From Pseudomonas viridiflava (GTDB lineage Bacteria; Pseudomonadota; Gammaproteobacteria; Pseudomonadales; Pseudomonadaceae): a DNA stretch of 64,000 nucleotides. The notes beneath the pieces were generated by a model. The model was not told the origin of the DNA. It did no database searches and was given only the letters and a program-made list of their open reading frames with translations. Both the position numbers and the translations under genes were made by a program. Location of the stretch: contig NZ_UTKY01000010.1 in the NCBI RefSeq assembly GCF_900583165.1, positions 124,001-188,000 on the forward strand, read 5' to 3'. This document shows, one piece after another, positions 51,460 to 61,500 of this stretch. Position 1 is the stretch's first letter. Every line of letters starts with the position of its first letter.

Positions 51460-52764
51460 TTAGCGCTGGTGCACCAGATTGCCCGCCGCATAAGTCTGCA
51501 ACACCGTCCGGTCATCCCCCAGCGTCATCAGCACAAACAATGTCTCGGCAATGTTGTTCGCCTGCTTCAAGCGATAGCTCAGCAGCGGCGTAGCGTTGTA
51601 GTCCAGCACCAAAAAGTCCGCATCCGTGCCCGGCTGCAACGTACCGATCTTGTCTTCCAACCGCAGTGCCCGGGCACCGCCCAATGTCGCCAGGTACAGC
51701 GACTTGAACGGGCTCAACCGTGCACCCTGCAACTGCATCACCTTGTAGGCTTCATTCAATGTTTGCAGCAACGAGAAGCTGGTGCCGCCGCCCACGTCCG
51801 TACCCAGACCCACATTCAATTTGTGTTTCTCGGCCATCGGCAGATTGAACAAGCCGCTGCCGAGGAAGAAATTCGACGTCGGGCAGAACGCTACCGCCGA
51901 GCCGGTTTCCGCCAGCCGTGCGCACTCGTCGTCACACAGATGCACGCCATGGGCAAACACCGAACGCTCGCCTAGCAGCTTGTAATGGTCGTACACATCC
52001 AGGTAGCCCTTTCGCTCAGGGAACAGCTCTTTTACCCACTTCACTTCCTGCTTGTTCTCACTGATGTGAGTCTGCATGTACAGGTCAGGGTATTCCCCCA
52101 GCAGTTGCCCGGCCAACGCCAACTGTTCCGGCGTGCTGGTGGGGGCAAAACGCGGGGTGACTGCATAGTGCAGGCGGCCTTTGCCGTGCCAGCGTTCGAT
52201 CAGCGCCTTGCTTTCCTGGTAGCCGGTTTCGGCGGTGTCGGTGAGGTAGTCCGGGGCGTTGCGGTCCATCATTACTTTGCCGGCGATCATGCGCAGGTCG
52301 AGTTTCTCGGCTGCTTCAAAGAATGAATTCACCGACTGCGGGTGCACGCTGCCGAACACCAGCGCCGTGGTGGTGCCGTTGCGCAGCAGTTCCTTGATGA
52401 AAATATCCGCGACTTCTTCGGCATGCGCCTTGTCGGCGAACTGGCTTTCGCACGGGAAGGTGTAGGTGTTGAGCCAGTCCAGCAACTGCTCGCCGTAGGC
52501 GCCGACCATGCCGGTTTGCGGCAGGTGGATGTGGGTGTCGATCAGGCCGGGGGTGATCAGCGCGTCCTGGTAATGGGTGATGTCGATATCGGCTGGCAGC
52601 GTCGGCAGCAACTTGTCGGCATGGCCGACCGCGCTGATCAGGCCATTCTCGATCACCAGCAGGCCATCTTCGAAATACTCGTAGGACGCTTCGATGCCCA
52701 CTTCGGCGGGGTCGGCGATGCTGTGCAAAATGGCGGCACGGTAGGCTTTGCGAGTCAAAGGCAT
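51460..52764 (-). CDS. guaD: Guanine deaminase
   Basis: A 434-residue amidohydrolase converting guanine to xanthine. Metal ligands and substrate residues are in LITPGLIDTHIHLPQTGMVG (HxH), the TRFAPTSTPEQLALAG and MQTHISENKQEVKW segments, FAHGVHLCDDECARLAETGS and GLGTDVGGGTSFSLLQ (catalytic Asp). The frame is open to 52851, but the conserved MPLTRKAYRAAILHS begins at 52764. It lies 7 bp after xdhC, so guanine is turned to xanthine by this gene and to urate by the xdh products of the same operon. Confidence 0.96.
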   Translation of the reverse strand: MPLTRKAYRAAILHSIADPAEVGIEASYEYFEDGLLVIENGLISAVGHADKLLPTLPADIDITHYQDALITPGLIDTHIHLPQTGMVGAYGEQLLDWLNTYTFPCESQFADKAHAEEVADIFIKELLRNGTTTALVFGSVHPQSVNSFFEAAEKLDLRMIAGKVMMDRNAPDYLTDTAETGYQESKALIERWHGKGRLHYAVTPRFAPTSTPEQLALAGQLLGEYPDLYMQTHISENKQEVKWVKELFPERKGYLDVYDHYKLLGERSVFAHGVHLCDDECARLAETGSAVAFCPTSNFFLGSGLFNLPMAEKHKLNVGLGTDVGGGTSFSLLQTLNEAYKVMQLQGARLSPFKSLYLATLGGARALRLEDKIGTLQPGTDADFLVLDYNATPLLSYRLKQANNIAETLFVLMTLGDDRTVLQTYAAGNLVHQR

Positions 52765-52771
52765 GGTGGTC

Positions 52772-53629
52772 TCAGTTCTTGGCAAAAGAAGAAAGGGCTT
52801 GGCTGCGGCGTGAAGCCGGCAGCAGCTTGGCAATAGGTTCGGCGCTGGCACTGTGCTGGCCGAAATTGGCGTTATAGGTGGCGATGATTTCGCCGGCGAT
52901 GGAGATGGCGATCTCCACCGGTAATTTGCCCTTCACCTCTGTGAGGCCCATGGGGCAGCGCATGCGTTGCAATTGGGCGGCGTCGAAGCCGCGATCACGC
53001 AGGCGGTGTTCAAATTTGACGCGTTTGGTCTTGGAGCCGATCAAGCCGAAATAAGTAAAGTCATTGCGCTTGAGCAGGGCCGCAGTGAGCTCCAGGTCGA
53101 GCGCGTGATTGTGGGTCATGACGATGCAGTAGCTGCCCATCGGCAGGTCGGCAATTTCATCCACCGGTTCTTCGCTAACGATTTTACGCACGCCTTGGGG
53201 GATATGTTCTGGAAACTCCTGTTCGCGGGAGTCGATCCAACGCACCCGGCACGGCAGGCTCGCCAACAGCGGCACCAACGCACGGCCGACATGGCCGGCG
53301 CCAAACACCGCAATCTGCGCCTGTACTTGGCCCATGGGTTCGAACAACAGCACCGTCACGCCGCCGCAGCACTGACCCAGGCTGGCGCCGAGGCTGAAAC
53401 GCTCGAGGTGGGTGTTCTGCTGGCCACGCACGAGCATGTCCCGAGCAATTTGCATCGCCTTGTATTCCAAGTGGCCGCCGCCGATGGTGTCAAAGCTCTG
53501 GGCGGCGCTGATCACCATCTTGGAACCGGCGTTGCGAGGTGTGGAGCCGAGTTCTTCGATGATGGTCACGAGGACGCAGGGTTCGCCGCTGCTTTGCAGG
53601 TGGGCGAGGGCGCTGAGCCAGTTGTTCAT
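52772..53629 (-). CDS. xdhC: Xanthine dehydrogenase accessory protein XdhC
   Basis: A 285-residue protein that carries the molybdenum cofactor, helps its sulfuration and inserts it into XdhB. The family start NWLSALAHLQSSGEPCVLVT, the GSTPRNAGSKMVI motif, the GQCCGGVTVLLFE cysteines and the Rossmann-like AVFGAGHVGRALVPLL are present. GAGG five bases before the ATG at 53629 sets the start; the frame open to 53683 runs into a REP element. It is co-directional with xdhB and guaD. Confidence 0.95.
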   Translation of the reverse strand: MNNWLSALAHLQSSGEPCVLVTIIEELGSTPRNAGSKMVISAAQSFDTIGGGHLEYKAMQIARDMLVRGQQNTHLERFSLGASLGQCCGGVTVLLFEPMGQVQAQIAVFGAGHVGRALVPLLASLPCRVRWIDSREQEFPEHIPQGVRKIVSEEPVDEIADLPMGSYCIVMTHNHALDLELTAALLKRNDFTYFGLIGSKTKRVKFEHRLRDRGFDAAQLQRMRCPMGLTEVKGKLPVEIAISIAGEIIATYNANFGQHSASAEPIAKLLPASRRSQALSSFAKN

Positions 53630-53651
53630 AGTCACCTCTTGTGGTGTCTGT

Positions 53652-53763
53652 GAGGCCGCTATCGGGGGCAAGCCCCCTCCCACATTTGAATGTATTCACA
53701 GATAGAAATATGTGAACCCCAATCCAGTGTGGGAGGGGGCTTGCCCCCGATGGCAGCGCCTCG
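53652..53763. repeat. Everted REP pair inside the xdh operon
   Basis: GCTATCGGGGGCAAGCCCCC and onward (left) and GTGGGAGGGGGCTTGCCCCC and onward (right) point away from each other, the reverse of the usual layout. The outer ends GAGGC and GCCTC are also complementary. It fills the gap between xdhB and xdhC. Confidence 0.88.
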
Positions 53764-53765
53764 GT

Positions 53766-56165
53766 CTAAAGCGAAGCCATCTCGGTTTCAGTTTCCACAG
53801 GCGAAGCCGCCGTCAACTGCCGCATCTGCTCACAGCCCCACAACACCCGCTCGGGCGTCGCTGGCGCATCGATCTTCGGCTGATGGCGATAGTCACCCAG
53901 GCTCGCCACCGCATCCTTGATCGCACACCAGGAAGCAATCCCCAGCATAAATGGCGGCTCACCCACGGCCTTGGAGTGGAACACCGTGTCCTCCGGGTTC
54001 TTGCGGTTTTCCACCAGCTTCACCCGCAGGTCCAGTGGCATGTCTGCCACCGCCGGAATCTTGTAACTGGCCGGGCCATTGGTCATCAGCTTGCCCTTGT
54101 TGTTCCACACCAGCTCTTCCATGGTCAGCCAGCCCATGCCCTGGATAAACCCGCCTTCCACCTGGCCGATGTCGATGGCTGGGTTCAGCGAGGCGCCGAC
54201 GTCGTGGAGGATGTCGGTGCGCAGCATCTTGTATTCACCCGTCAACGTATCGACGATCACTTCGCAGCACGCCGCGCCAAACGCGAAGTAGTAGAACGGC
54301 CGACCACGGGACTGGCTGCGGTCGTAGAAGATTTTCGGAGTCTTATAAAAGCCCGTACTCGACAGCGACACCTGGGCGAAATACGCCTGCTGGATCAACG
54401 CCTCAAACGTCAGGATCTGATCGCGCACACGCACATGGCCGTTGTGGAATTCCACATCCGCTTCGCTCACGTCGAACTTGCGTGCGGCAAATTCCACCAG
54501 GCGCTGCTTGATGGTTTCGGCGGCGTTCTGCGCGGCCTTGCCGTTCAGGTCGGCGCCACTGGACGCCGCAGTCGGCGAAGTGTTTGGCACCTTGTCAGTG
54601 TTGGTGGCGGTGATCTGCACGCGGTCAATATCCACTTGGAACACTTCGGCCACGACCTGCGCAACCTTGGTGTTCAACCCCTGGCCCATCTCGGTGCCGC
54701 CGTGGTTCAGGTGGATGCTGCCGTCGGTGTAGATATGAATCAACGCACCGGCCTGGTTGAGAAAGCTGGCGGTAAACGAAATGCCGAATTTTACCGGAGT
54801 CAGCGCCAGGCCTTTTTTCAGGATCGGGCTGTGGGCGTTGTACAGGCGGATCGCTTCGCGGCGCTCGGCATATTGGCTGCTGGCTTCTAGCTCGGCGGTC
54901 ATCTCTTCGAGCATGTTGTGCTCGACGGTCTGGTAGTAGTGGGTGACGTTGCGCTCAGACTTGCCGTAGTAGTTGGCCTTGCGCACCGCCAACGGGTCCA
55001 GCGCTAGATGCCGGGCGATGGCGTCCATCACTTCTTCGATGGCGACCATGCCTTGTGGGCCGCCGAAGCCGCGATAGGCGGTGTTGGAGGCGGTGTTGGT
55101 CTTGCATCGATGGCCGTTGACCGTGGCGTCGCCCAGGTAATACGAGTTGTCGGAGTGGAACATGGCGCGGTCGACAATCGAGTTGGACAGGTCTGGCGAA
55201 CAGCCGCAGTTGCCCGCCAGGTCCAGGTTGATGCCGTGCAGGCGGCCGCTGTCGTCAAAGCCCACGTCGTATTCGATATAGAAGGGGTGGCGCTTGCCGG
55301 TCATCAGCATGTCTTCCACACGCGGCAGGCGCATCTTGGTCGGCTGGCCGGTGAGGCGCGCCACCACGGCGCACAGGCACGCGGGGCTGGCGGCCTGGGT
55401 TTCCTTGCCGCCGAAACCACCGCCCATGCGGCGCATGTCGACGACGATTTTATTCATCGACACGTCCAGCACTTCGGCCACCAGCTTCTGCACTTCGGTG
55501 GGGTTTTGCGTGGAGCAGTAGACGATCATGCCGCCGTCTTCGGTGGGCATCACCGAAGAGATCTGGGTTTCCAGATAGAAGTGTTCCTGGCCGCCGATAT
55601 GCAGGGTGCCCTGGATACGGTTTTTCGCGCTCGCCAATGCGCTCGCCGAATCACCGCGTTGGTGAGTGTGGCTGTCGAGCACGAAGTGTTTTTTGCGAAA
55701 GGCCTCGACCACATCCAGCACCGGTTCAAGGTCTTCGTATTCGATCACGGCGGCCATCGCGGCTTTGCGTGCGGTTTCCAAATCACGCGCTGCGACGGCG
55801 AGCACGACTTGCCCCACGAACTGCACGGTGTCGATCGCCAGCAACGGGTCGCCGGGCATCAGCGGGCCGATGTCTTTCAGGCCTGGCACATCTTCATGGG
55901 TGATGGCGATACGTACGCCTTCAAAGGCATAGCAGGGCGCTGTATCGATGCTGATGATCCGCGCGTGAGCACGGTCGGACATGCGCGCATACAGGTGCAG
56001 CTGATTAGGGAATTCCAGGCGGTCATCGATGTACTGCGCCTCGCCGGACACATGCTTGGCGGCGCTGTCATGCTTGACGCTGCGGCCGACGCCCGAGGTG
56101 AGGTCCTGGGCGAACAGCTCGGCCAGTTCGGCCTGGGTTTTAACGACAGCGTGATGATTAGACAT
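53766..56165 (-). CDS. xdhB: Xanthine dehydrogenase, molybdopterin subunit
   Basis: A 799-residue large subunit binding the molybdenum cofactor, where xanthine/hypoxanthine is hydroxylated. Typical stretches are HVSGEAQYIDDRLEFPNQLH, GGGFGGKETQAASPACLCA, RGFGGPQGMVAIEEVMDAIA, LNHGGTEMGQGLNTKVAQV and the catalytic Glu region SKAVGEPPFMLGIASW. The ATG at 56165 overlaps the end of xdhA by 8 bases, so the subunits are co-translated. Downstream, a REP pair separates it from xdhC. Confidence 0.97.
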   Translation of the reverse strand: MSNHHAVVKTQAELAELFAQDLTSGVGRSVKHDSAAKHVSGEAQYIDDRLEFPNQLHLYARMSDRAHARIISIDTAPCYAFEGVRIAITHEDVPGLKDIGPLMPGDPLLAIDTVQFVGQVVLAVAARDLETARKAAMAAVIEYEDLEPVLDVVEAFRKKHFVLDSHTHQRGDSASALASAKNRIQGTLHIGGQEHFYLETQISSVMPTEDGGMIVYCSTQNPTEVQKLVAEVLDVSMNKIVVDMRRMGGGFGGKETQAASPACLCAVVARLTGQPTKMRLPRVEDMLMTGKRHPFYIEYDVGFDDSGRLHGINLDLAGNCGCSPDLSNSIVDRAMFHSDNSYYLGDATVNGHRCKTNTASNTAYRGFGGPQGMVAIEEVMDAIARHLALDPLAVRKANYYGKSERNVTHYYQTVEHNMLEEMTAELEASSQYAERREAIRLYNAHSPILKKGLALTPVKFGISFTASFLNQAGALIHIYTDGSIHLNHGGTEMGQGLNTKVAQVVAEVFQVDIDRVQITATNTDKVPNTSPTAASSGADLNGKAAQNAAETIKQRLVEFAARKFDVSEADVEFHNGHVRVRDQILTFEALIQQAYFAQVSLSSTGFYKTPKIFYDRSQSRGRPFYYFAFGAACCEVIVDTLTGEYKMLRTDILHDVGASLNPAIDIGQVEGGFIQGMGWLTMEELVWNNKGKLMTNGPASYKIPAVADMPLDLRVKLVENRKNPEDTVFHSKAVGEPPFMLGIASWCAIKDAVASLGDYRHQPKIDAPATPERVLWGCEQMRQLTAASPVETETEMASL

Positions 56166-57606
56166 AAGCGGTCACCCGAGTCTCGATGTGCGGCGTTTGC
56201 AGCTCGATGAAGTATTTGCGCAGCAGGTTCTGCGCACTGAGCAGGCGATATTCCTTGCTGGCGCGGAAGTCCGACAGCGGGGTGAAATCCTCGGCCAGGG
56301 CGGCGCAGGCTTTTTCCACGGTGGCGGCGTTCCAGGTGGCGCCGATCAACACGGCTTCGCAGCTTTTGGCGCGTTTTGGCGTCGCGGCCATGCCACCGAA
56401 GGCCGCGCGGGCGTCGCTGATCACCCCGTTGTCAATCTTCAAGTTGAAGGCGGCGCACACCGCGGAAATATCATCGTCCAGGCGCTTGGACACCTTGTAG
56501 GCGCGGAACAGTTCATGCCCCTTGGGTACGATGATTTTCTCGATAAATTCGCTGTCCTGCCGCGCGGTGACGCGGTAGTCGATGAAGTAGTCCTCAAGCG
56601 CCAATGTGCGTCGCACATCGCCCTTGCACAGCACGATCTGCGCGCCGAGGGCGATCAGCAACGGCGGCGAATCCCCGATCGGCGAAGCGTTGCCGATATT
56701 GCCGCCGAGGGTGCCCTGATTGCGGATCTGCAGGGAGGCAAAGCGGTGCAGCAGGTCGCCGAAGTCCGGGTATTCGTGGTGCAGCGCGGTGTAGCAGTCG
56801 GAGAGAGCGGTGGCAGCGCCGATTTCCAGGCGATCGTCAAAGTCGTCGACGCGCTTCATTTCTTCAATGTTGCCCACGTAGATCATCACCGGCAGCGTGC
56901 GGTGAAACTGCGTGACTTCCAGCGCCAGGTCGGTGCCGCCGGCCAGCAAGCGGGCTTGCGGATAGGCATCGTAGAGGTCAGCGAGGTCGGCGACGGTCAG
57001 CGGCACCAGGCAGCGTTTGTCGCCGCTGTTGAGTTCGCCGGTTTGCGTCGGCGCGATAGCCTTGAGACGGGCGATGGTGTCGGCCTGGCGACTGTCGAAT
57101 TGATCCTGCGGCTTGTTGCAGCAGGCCTGTTCGGCGGCGGCGAGGATCGGGCGATAACCGGTGCAACGACACAAGTTGCCGGCCAGCGCTTCATGGGCTT
57201 TCTGACTGTCGGGGGCGTCGCTGTTCTTTTGCAGGGCAAACAATGACATCACAAAACCGGGTGTGCAAAAGCCGCATTGCGAACCGTGGCATTCAACCAT
57301 GGCCTGTTGCACGCTGTGCAGTTGGCCCTGGTGCTTGAGGTCTTCGACACTGATCAATTGTTTGCCGTGCAATGACGATACAAAGGTCAGGCATGAATTA
57401 AGGCTGCGATAACGAATCTGCTCGGCGCCCTGGGCGTCGGTTTGCAGCTCGCCGACTACCACGGTGCACGCACCACAATCGCCGCTGGCGCAGCCTTCCT
57501 TGGTACCGGATTTGCCCAAATGCTCACGCAAATAGTTGAGCACGGTGAGGTTGGGGTCCAGGGCGTGCTCGCTACGGAGTTCCTGGTTAAGTAAAAACTG
57601 GATCAC
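56158..57606 (-). CDS. xdhA: Xanthine dehydrogenase, FeS/FAD small subunit
   Basis: A 482-residue subunit passing electrons from the Mo site to NAD+ by way of two [2Fe-2S] clusters and FAD. The plant-type cluster cysteines are in EGCASGDCGACTVVVG (about 37-52), the second cluster in SQCGFCTPGFVMS and AGNLCRCTGYRPI, and the FAD domain has LLAGGTDLALEV, GNIGNASPIGDS and the CO-dehydrogenase flavoprotein C-terminus. It is the first gene of the xdhA-xdhB-xdhC-guaD operon, with a 280-bp divergent gap to a GntR gene upstream. Confidence 0.97.
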   Translation of the reverse strand: MIQFLLNQELRSEHALDPNLTVLNYLREHLGKSGTKEGCASGDCGACTVVVGELQTDAQGAEQIRYRSLNSCLTFVSSLHGKQLISVEDLKHQGQLHSVQQAMVECHGSQCGFCTPGFVMSLFALQKNSDAPDSQKAHEALAGNLCRCTGYRPILAAAEQACCNKPQDQFDSRQADTIARLKAIAPTQTGELNSGDKRCLVPLTVADLADLYDAYPQARLLAGGTDLALEVTQFHRTLPVMIYVGNIEEMKRVDDFDDRLEIGAATALSDCYTALHHEYPDFGDLLHRFASLQIRNQGTLGGNIGNASPIGDSPPLLIALGAQIVLCKGDVRRTLALEDYFIDYRVTARQDSEFIEKIIVPKGHELFRAYKVSKRLDDDISAVCAAFNLKIDNGVISDARAAFGGMAATPKRAKSCEAVLIGATWNAATVEKACAALAEDFTPLSDFRASKEYRLLSAQNLLRKYFIELQTPHIETRVTAYV

Positions 57607-57685
57607 GGAAGGCCTCGCAGACTCATTATTGTTGTTAACCGCTTTGCGCCGAATCTAGTCATGTCTGACTTTTCGGTCAACGATT

Positions 57686-57697
57686 TTCTGACCAGAA
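57686..57697. promoter_or_regulatory. Palindrome TTCTGACCAGAA in the xdhA-gntR gap
   Basis: TTCTG and CAGAA are mirrored around AC. TGAC/GGTCA half-sites recur at 57667, 57675 and 57698. The region lies about 80 bp upstream of xdhA and 190 bp upstream of the divergent GntR gene and is the best candidate operator there. Otherwise the 57607-57886 gap shows no coding signal. Confidence 0.35.
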
Positions 57698-57886
57698 GGT
57701 CAAGAAATTGCGATCACAACCTTTTCAATTATGGTCCAGACTTCTGAAACCGGCGTTTTTGCGCACGTGTGCGCCTCAACCGCTGCTTATTTCATGCCAA
57801 ATTCGCGGCTGTGGGCGTAGCGCCATCAGCGGGCCAATGCGCTACACTGCCGCGCTTGTACCGATAGAAGATTTTGAAGGGAAAAC

Positions 57887-58546
57887 ATGACGTTCAAGGC
57901 GCCGGACAGTCTCGCCGAGCAAATCGCTCACCACCTCGCCGAACGTATCATTCGCGGCGATCTCAAGCCTGGGGAGCGGATCCAGGAGCAGAAGGTCACG
58001 CTGGCGCTCAATGTCAGCCGTGGTTCGGTGCGCGAAGCCTTGCTGATCCTTGAACGTCGCCACTTGATCGCGATCCTGCCGCGCCGGGGCGCCCACGTCA
58101 CTGAGCTCACCGCGCACAAGGTTCAGAGCCTGTGCACCTTGATGGGCGAGCTGTACATCCTGCTGGGCAATGCAGTTGCCCAAGGCTGGCAGACCCAGGC
58201 GGATATGGCTCCGTTCGTGCAAATCCAGCAGCGCCTTGTGGGCAACTTCGAGCGCCAGGACATCCGCGCCTTCGTCGAAGAGTGCTTCAACGTCATGCGC
58301 GCCGCGTACCCCTTCGCCAACAACCCGTATTTGCAGGAAACCGTCGAAAACCTGCAGCCGGCGATGAACCGCGCCTATTACCTGGCCCTGGATCAACGCA
58401 AGGCCTCCATGAGCGAATACCTGGCGCTGTTTGAGCAATTGCTCGCCGCCGTACTCGCCCGTGACCTGCCGCAGATCCGCCACGTGCTGTCCAGCTACGG
58501 CCAGCGCAGTTGCGAGCTGGTTATCGCTGCGTTGGCGGACGCCTAA
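57887..58546 (+). CDS. GntR/FCD-family regulator (xdh-linked)
   Basis: A 219-residue regulator with a winged helix at about 8-75 (LAEQIAHHLAERIIRGDLKP, then LNVSRGSVREALLILERRHL) and a C-terminal helical FCD-like domain in which the usual His ligands are less evident (FVEECFNVMRAAYPFANNPY). It is divergent from xdhA and could control it. It also ends 2 bp before smc, so smc may be read partly from this promoter. AAGGGA lies seven bases before the ATG. Confidence 0.88.
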   Translation: MTFKAPDSLAEQIAHHLAERIIRGDLKPGERIQEQKVTLALNVSRGSVREALLILERRHLIAILPRRGAHVTELTAHKVQSLCTLMGELYILLGNAVAQGWQTQADMAPFVQIQQRLVGNFERQDIRAFVEECFNVMRAAYPFANNPYLQETVENLQPAMNRAYYLALDQRKASMSEYLALFEQLLAAVLARDLPQIRHVLSSYGQRSCELVIAALADA

Positions 58547-58548
58547 GC

Positions 58549-61500
58549 GTGCGGCTCAAGTGCATCAAACTGGCGGGGTTCAAATCCTTCGTCGACCCGA
58601 CCACGGTGAACTTCCCCAGTAACATGGCGGCGGTGGTCGGGCCCAACGGTTGCGGCAAGTCGAACATCATCGACGCCGTACGCTGGGTGATGGGCGAGAG
58701 CTCGGCAAAAAACCTGCGCGGCGAGTCGATGACCGACGTCATCTTCAACGGCTCCACCAGCCGCAAGCCGGTAAGCCAGGCCAGCATCGAACTGGTGTTC
58801 GATAACTCCGACGGCACCCTGATCGGCGAATACGCGGCCTACGCCGAAATTTCCATTCGCCGCAAAGTGACCCGCGACAGCCAGAACAGTTACTTCCTCA
58901 ACGGCACCAAGTGTCGCCGTCGAGACATCACCGATATTTTCCTCGGCACAGGCCTGGGCCCGCGCAGCTACTCGATCATTGAGCAGGGCATGATCTCCAA
59001 GCTGATCGAAGCCAAGCCTGAAGACCTGCGTAACTTTATCGAAGAAGCCGCCGGCATCTCCAAGTACAAGGAGCGCCGTCGCGAGACCGAAAACCGCATC
59101 CGCCGCACCCACGAAAACCTGGCCCGCCTCACCGACCTGCGCGAAGAGCTGGAGCGCCAGTTGGAGCGCCTGCACCGCCAGGCCCAGGCCGCCGAGAAGT
59201 ATCAGGAATACAAGGGCGAGGAGCGCCAGCTCAAGGCGCAACTCTCGGCCCTGCGTTGGCAGGCGCTGAATGACCAGGTCGGCCAGCGTGAAGCGATTAT
59301 CGGCACCCAGGAAATCAGCTTTGAAGCCCTGGTAGCCGAGCAGCGCAATGCCGACGCCAGCATCGAACGCCTGCGTGACGGGCACCATGATTTATCCGAA
59401 CGCTTCAATCTGGTGCAGGGCCGCTTCTATTCGGTGGGCGGTGATATCGCGCGCGTCGAGCAGAGTATTCAGCACGGCCAGCAGCGCCTGCGCCAGTTAC
59501 AGGACGACCTGAAAGAAGCCGAGCGTGCGCGCCTGGAGACTGAATCCCATCTGGGCCATGACCGCACCTTGCTGCTCACCTTGGGTGAGGAGCTGGACAT
59601 GCTCACCCCCGAGCAGGAAATCACCAGCGCCGCCGCCGAAGAAGCCGCCGCGGCCCTGGAAGAATCCGAAAGCACCATGCATGGCTGGCAGGAGCAGTGG
59701 GACACGTTCAACCTGCAATCCGCCGAACCGCGCCGCCAGGCCGAGGTGCAGCAGTCGCGTATCCAGCAGTTGGAAACCAGCATGGAGCGCTTGGCCGAGC
59801 GCCAGCGTCGTCTGCTTGAAGAGCGTGTATTGCTTGCCGCCGACCCCGAAGACGCGGCGATTATGGAGCTGAGCGAGCAACTGGCCGAAAGCGAGATGAC
59901 GCTGGAAGAGCTGGAAGCCAGCGAAGAACAACAAGTGGAGCGCCTGGAGCAACTGCGTCAGCAACTGCAACAGGCGACCCAGGCGCAACAACAGGCCCAG
60001 GGCGATTTGCAGCGCTTGAACGGGCGCTTGGCGTCCCTCGAAGCGTTGCAGCAAGCCGCGCTCGACCCTGGCACCGGCACCGCCGAATGGCTGCGCGACC
60101 AGCACCTGGCCGAACGCCCGCGCTTGGCCGAAGGTTTGAAAGTCGAAGCCGGTTGGGAGCTGGCGGTAGAAACCGTGCTGGGCGCCGACCTGCAAGCCGT
60201 GCTGGTGGATGATTTTGGCGGCTTTGACCTGGCCGGTTTTGCTCAGGGCGACCTGCGCTTGCTCAGCCCTGCGGCGGATGGCAAGCGCGTGCCGGGTAGC
60301 TTGCTGGATAAAGTCGAGGCGGCCATTGATCTGGCGCCATGGCTGGGGCAGGTCAAGCCGGTGGATACCCTGGAGCAAGCCTTGGCCCAACGTGGCCAAC
60401 TGGGCGCCGGCGAAAGCCTGATCAGCCGCGACGGCTACTGGGTCGGCCGGCACTTTCTGCGGGTACGCCGCGCCAGCGAAGCCGAAAGCGGTGTATTGGC
60501 CCGAGGCCAGGAAATCGTCAACCTGACCGCTGAGCGCGAAGAACGCGAAGCCACCCTCGAAAGTCTTGAAACCCAACTGCAAACCCTGCGCGCCACCCAG
60601 CGCCAGCAGGAGAGCGGCCGCGAGCACCTGCGCCGCTTGTTGCAGGACGAAGCGCGCCAGCAAGGCGAGCTCAAAGCCCAACTCTCCGCGAGCAAAGCCA
60701 AGGCCGAGCAACTGACCCTGCGTCGCACTCGACTCGACGAAGAAGTCGCCGAGATGGGCGAACAACGTGCCTTGGAGCACGAACAGATCGGCGAAGCGCG
60801 CCTGCACTTGCAAGAAGCCCTCGACAGCATGGCCCTCGACACCGAGCAGCGCGAACTGCTGCTGGCCCAGCGCGACAGCCTGCGCGAGCGCCTCGACCGC
60901 GTGCGCCAGGAAGCCCGCCAGCACAAGGATCACGCGCACCAATTGGCGGTGCGGTTGGGGTCGCTCAAAGCCCAGCATGCGTCCACCGCCCAGGCCCTTG
61001 AGCGATTGGAGATGCAATCCGAACGCCTCACTGAAAAACGCGAGCAACTGAGCCTCAACCTTGAAGAAGGCGAAGCGCCGCTGGAAGAGTTGCGCCTCAA
61101 GCTTGAAGAGTTGCTCGACAAGCGCATGACTGTCGACGAAGAACTCAAGACCGCGCAAATCGCCCTGGAAGATGCCGACCGCGAACTGCGTGACGCCGAA
61201 AAACGCCGTACCCAGGCCGAGCAGCAATCCCAGTTGATTCGCGGCCAGCTCGAACAGCAGCGTATGGAATGGCAAGCCCTGACCGTGCGCCGCAAGACCC
61301 TGCAAGACCAGTTGCTCGAAGACGGCTACGACCTGCACGGCGTGCTCAATACGCTGACCGCCCAGGCCAATGAAAAAGACGCCGAAGAAGAACTTGAGCG
61401 GATCGCGGCGCGCATCCAACGGCTTGGCGCGATCAACCTCGCGGCCATCGATGAATACCAGCAGCAATCGGAGCGTAAACGTTATCTGGATGCCCAGAAC

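Noticed and set aside
53712..54890. 392-codon plus-strand frame over the end of xdhB
   Set aside because: Begins in a REP element and is antisense to conserved XdhB sequence.
59497..61467. 656-codon open frame antisense to smc
   Set aside because: Shadow of the SMC coiled-coil codons (Leu/Gln/Phe/Ala-rich); no independent support.
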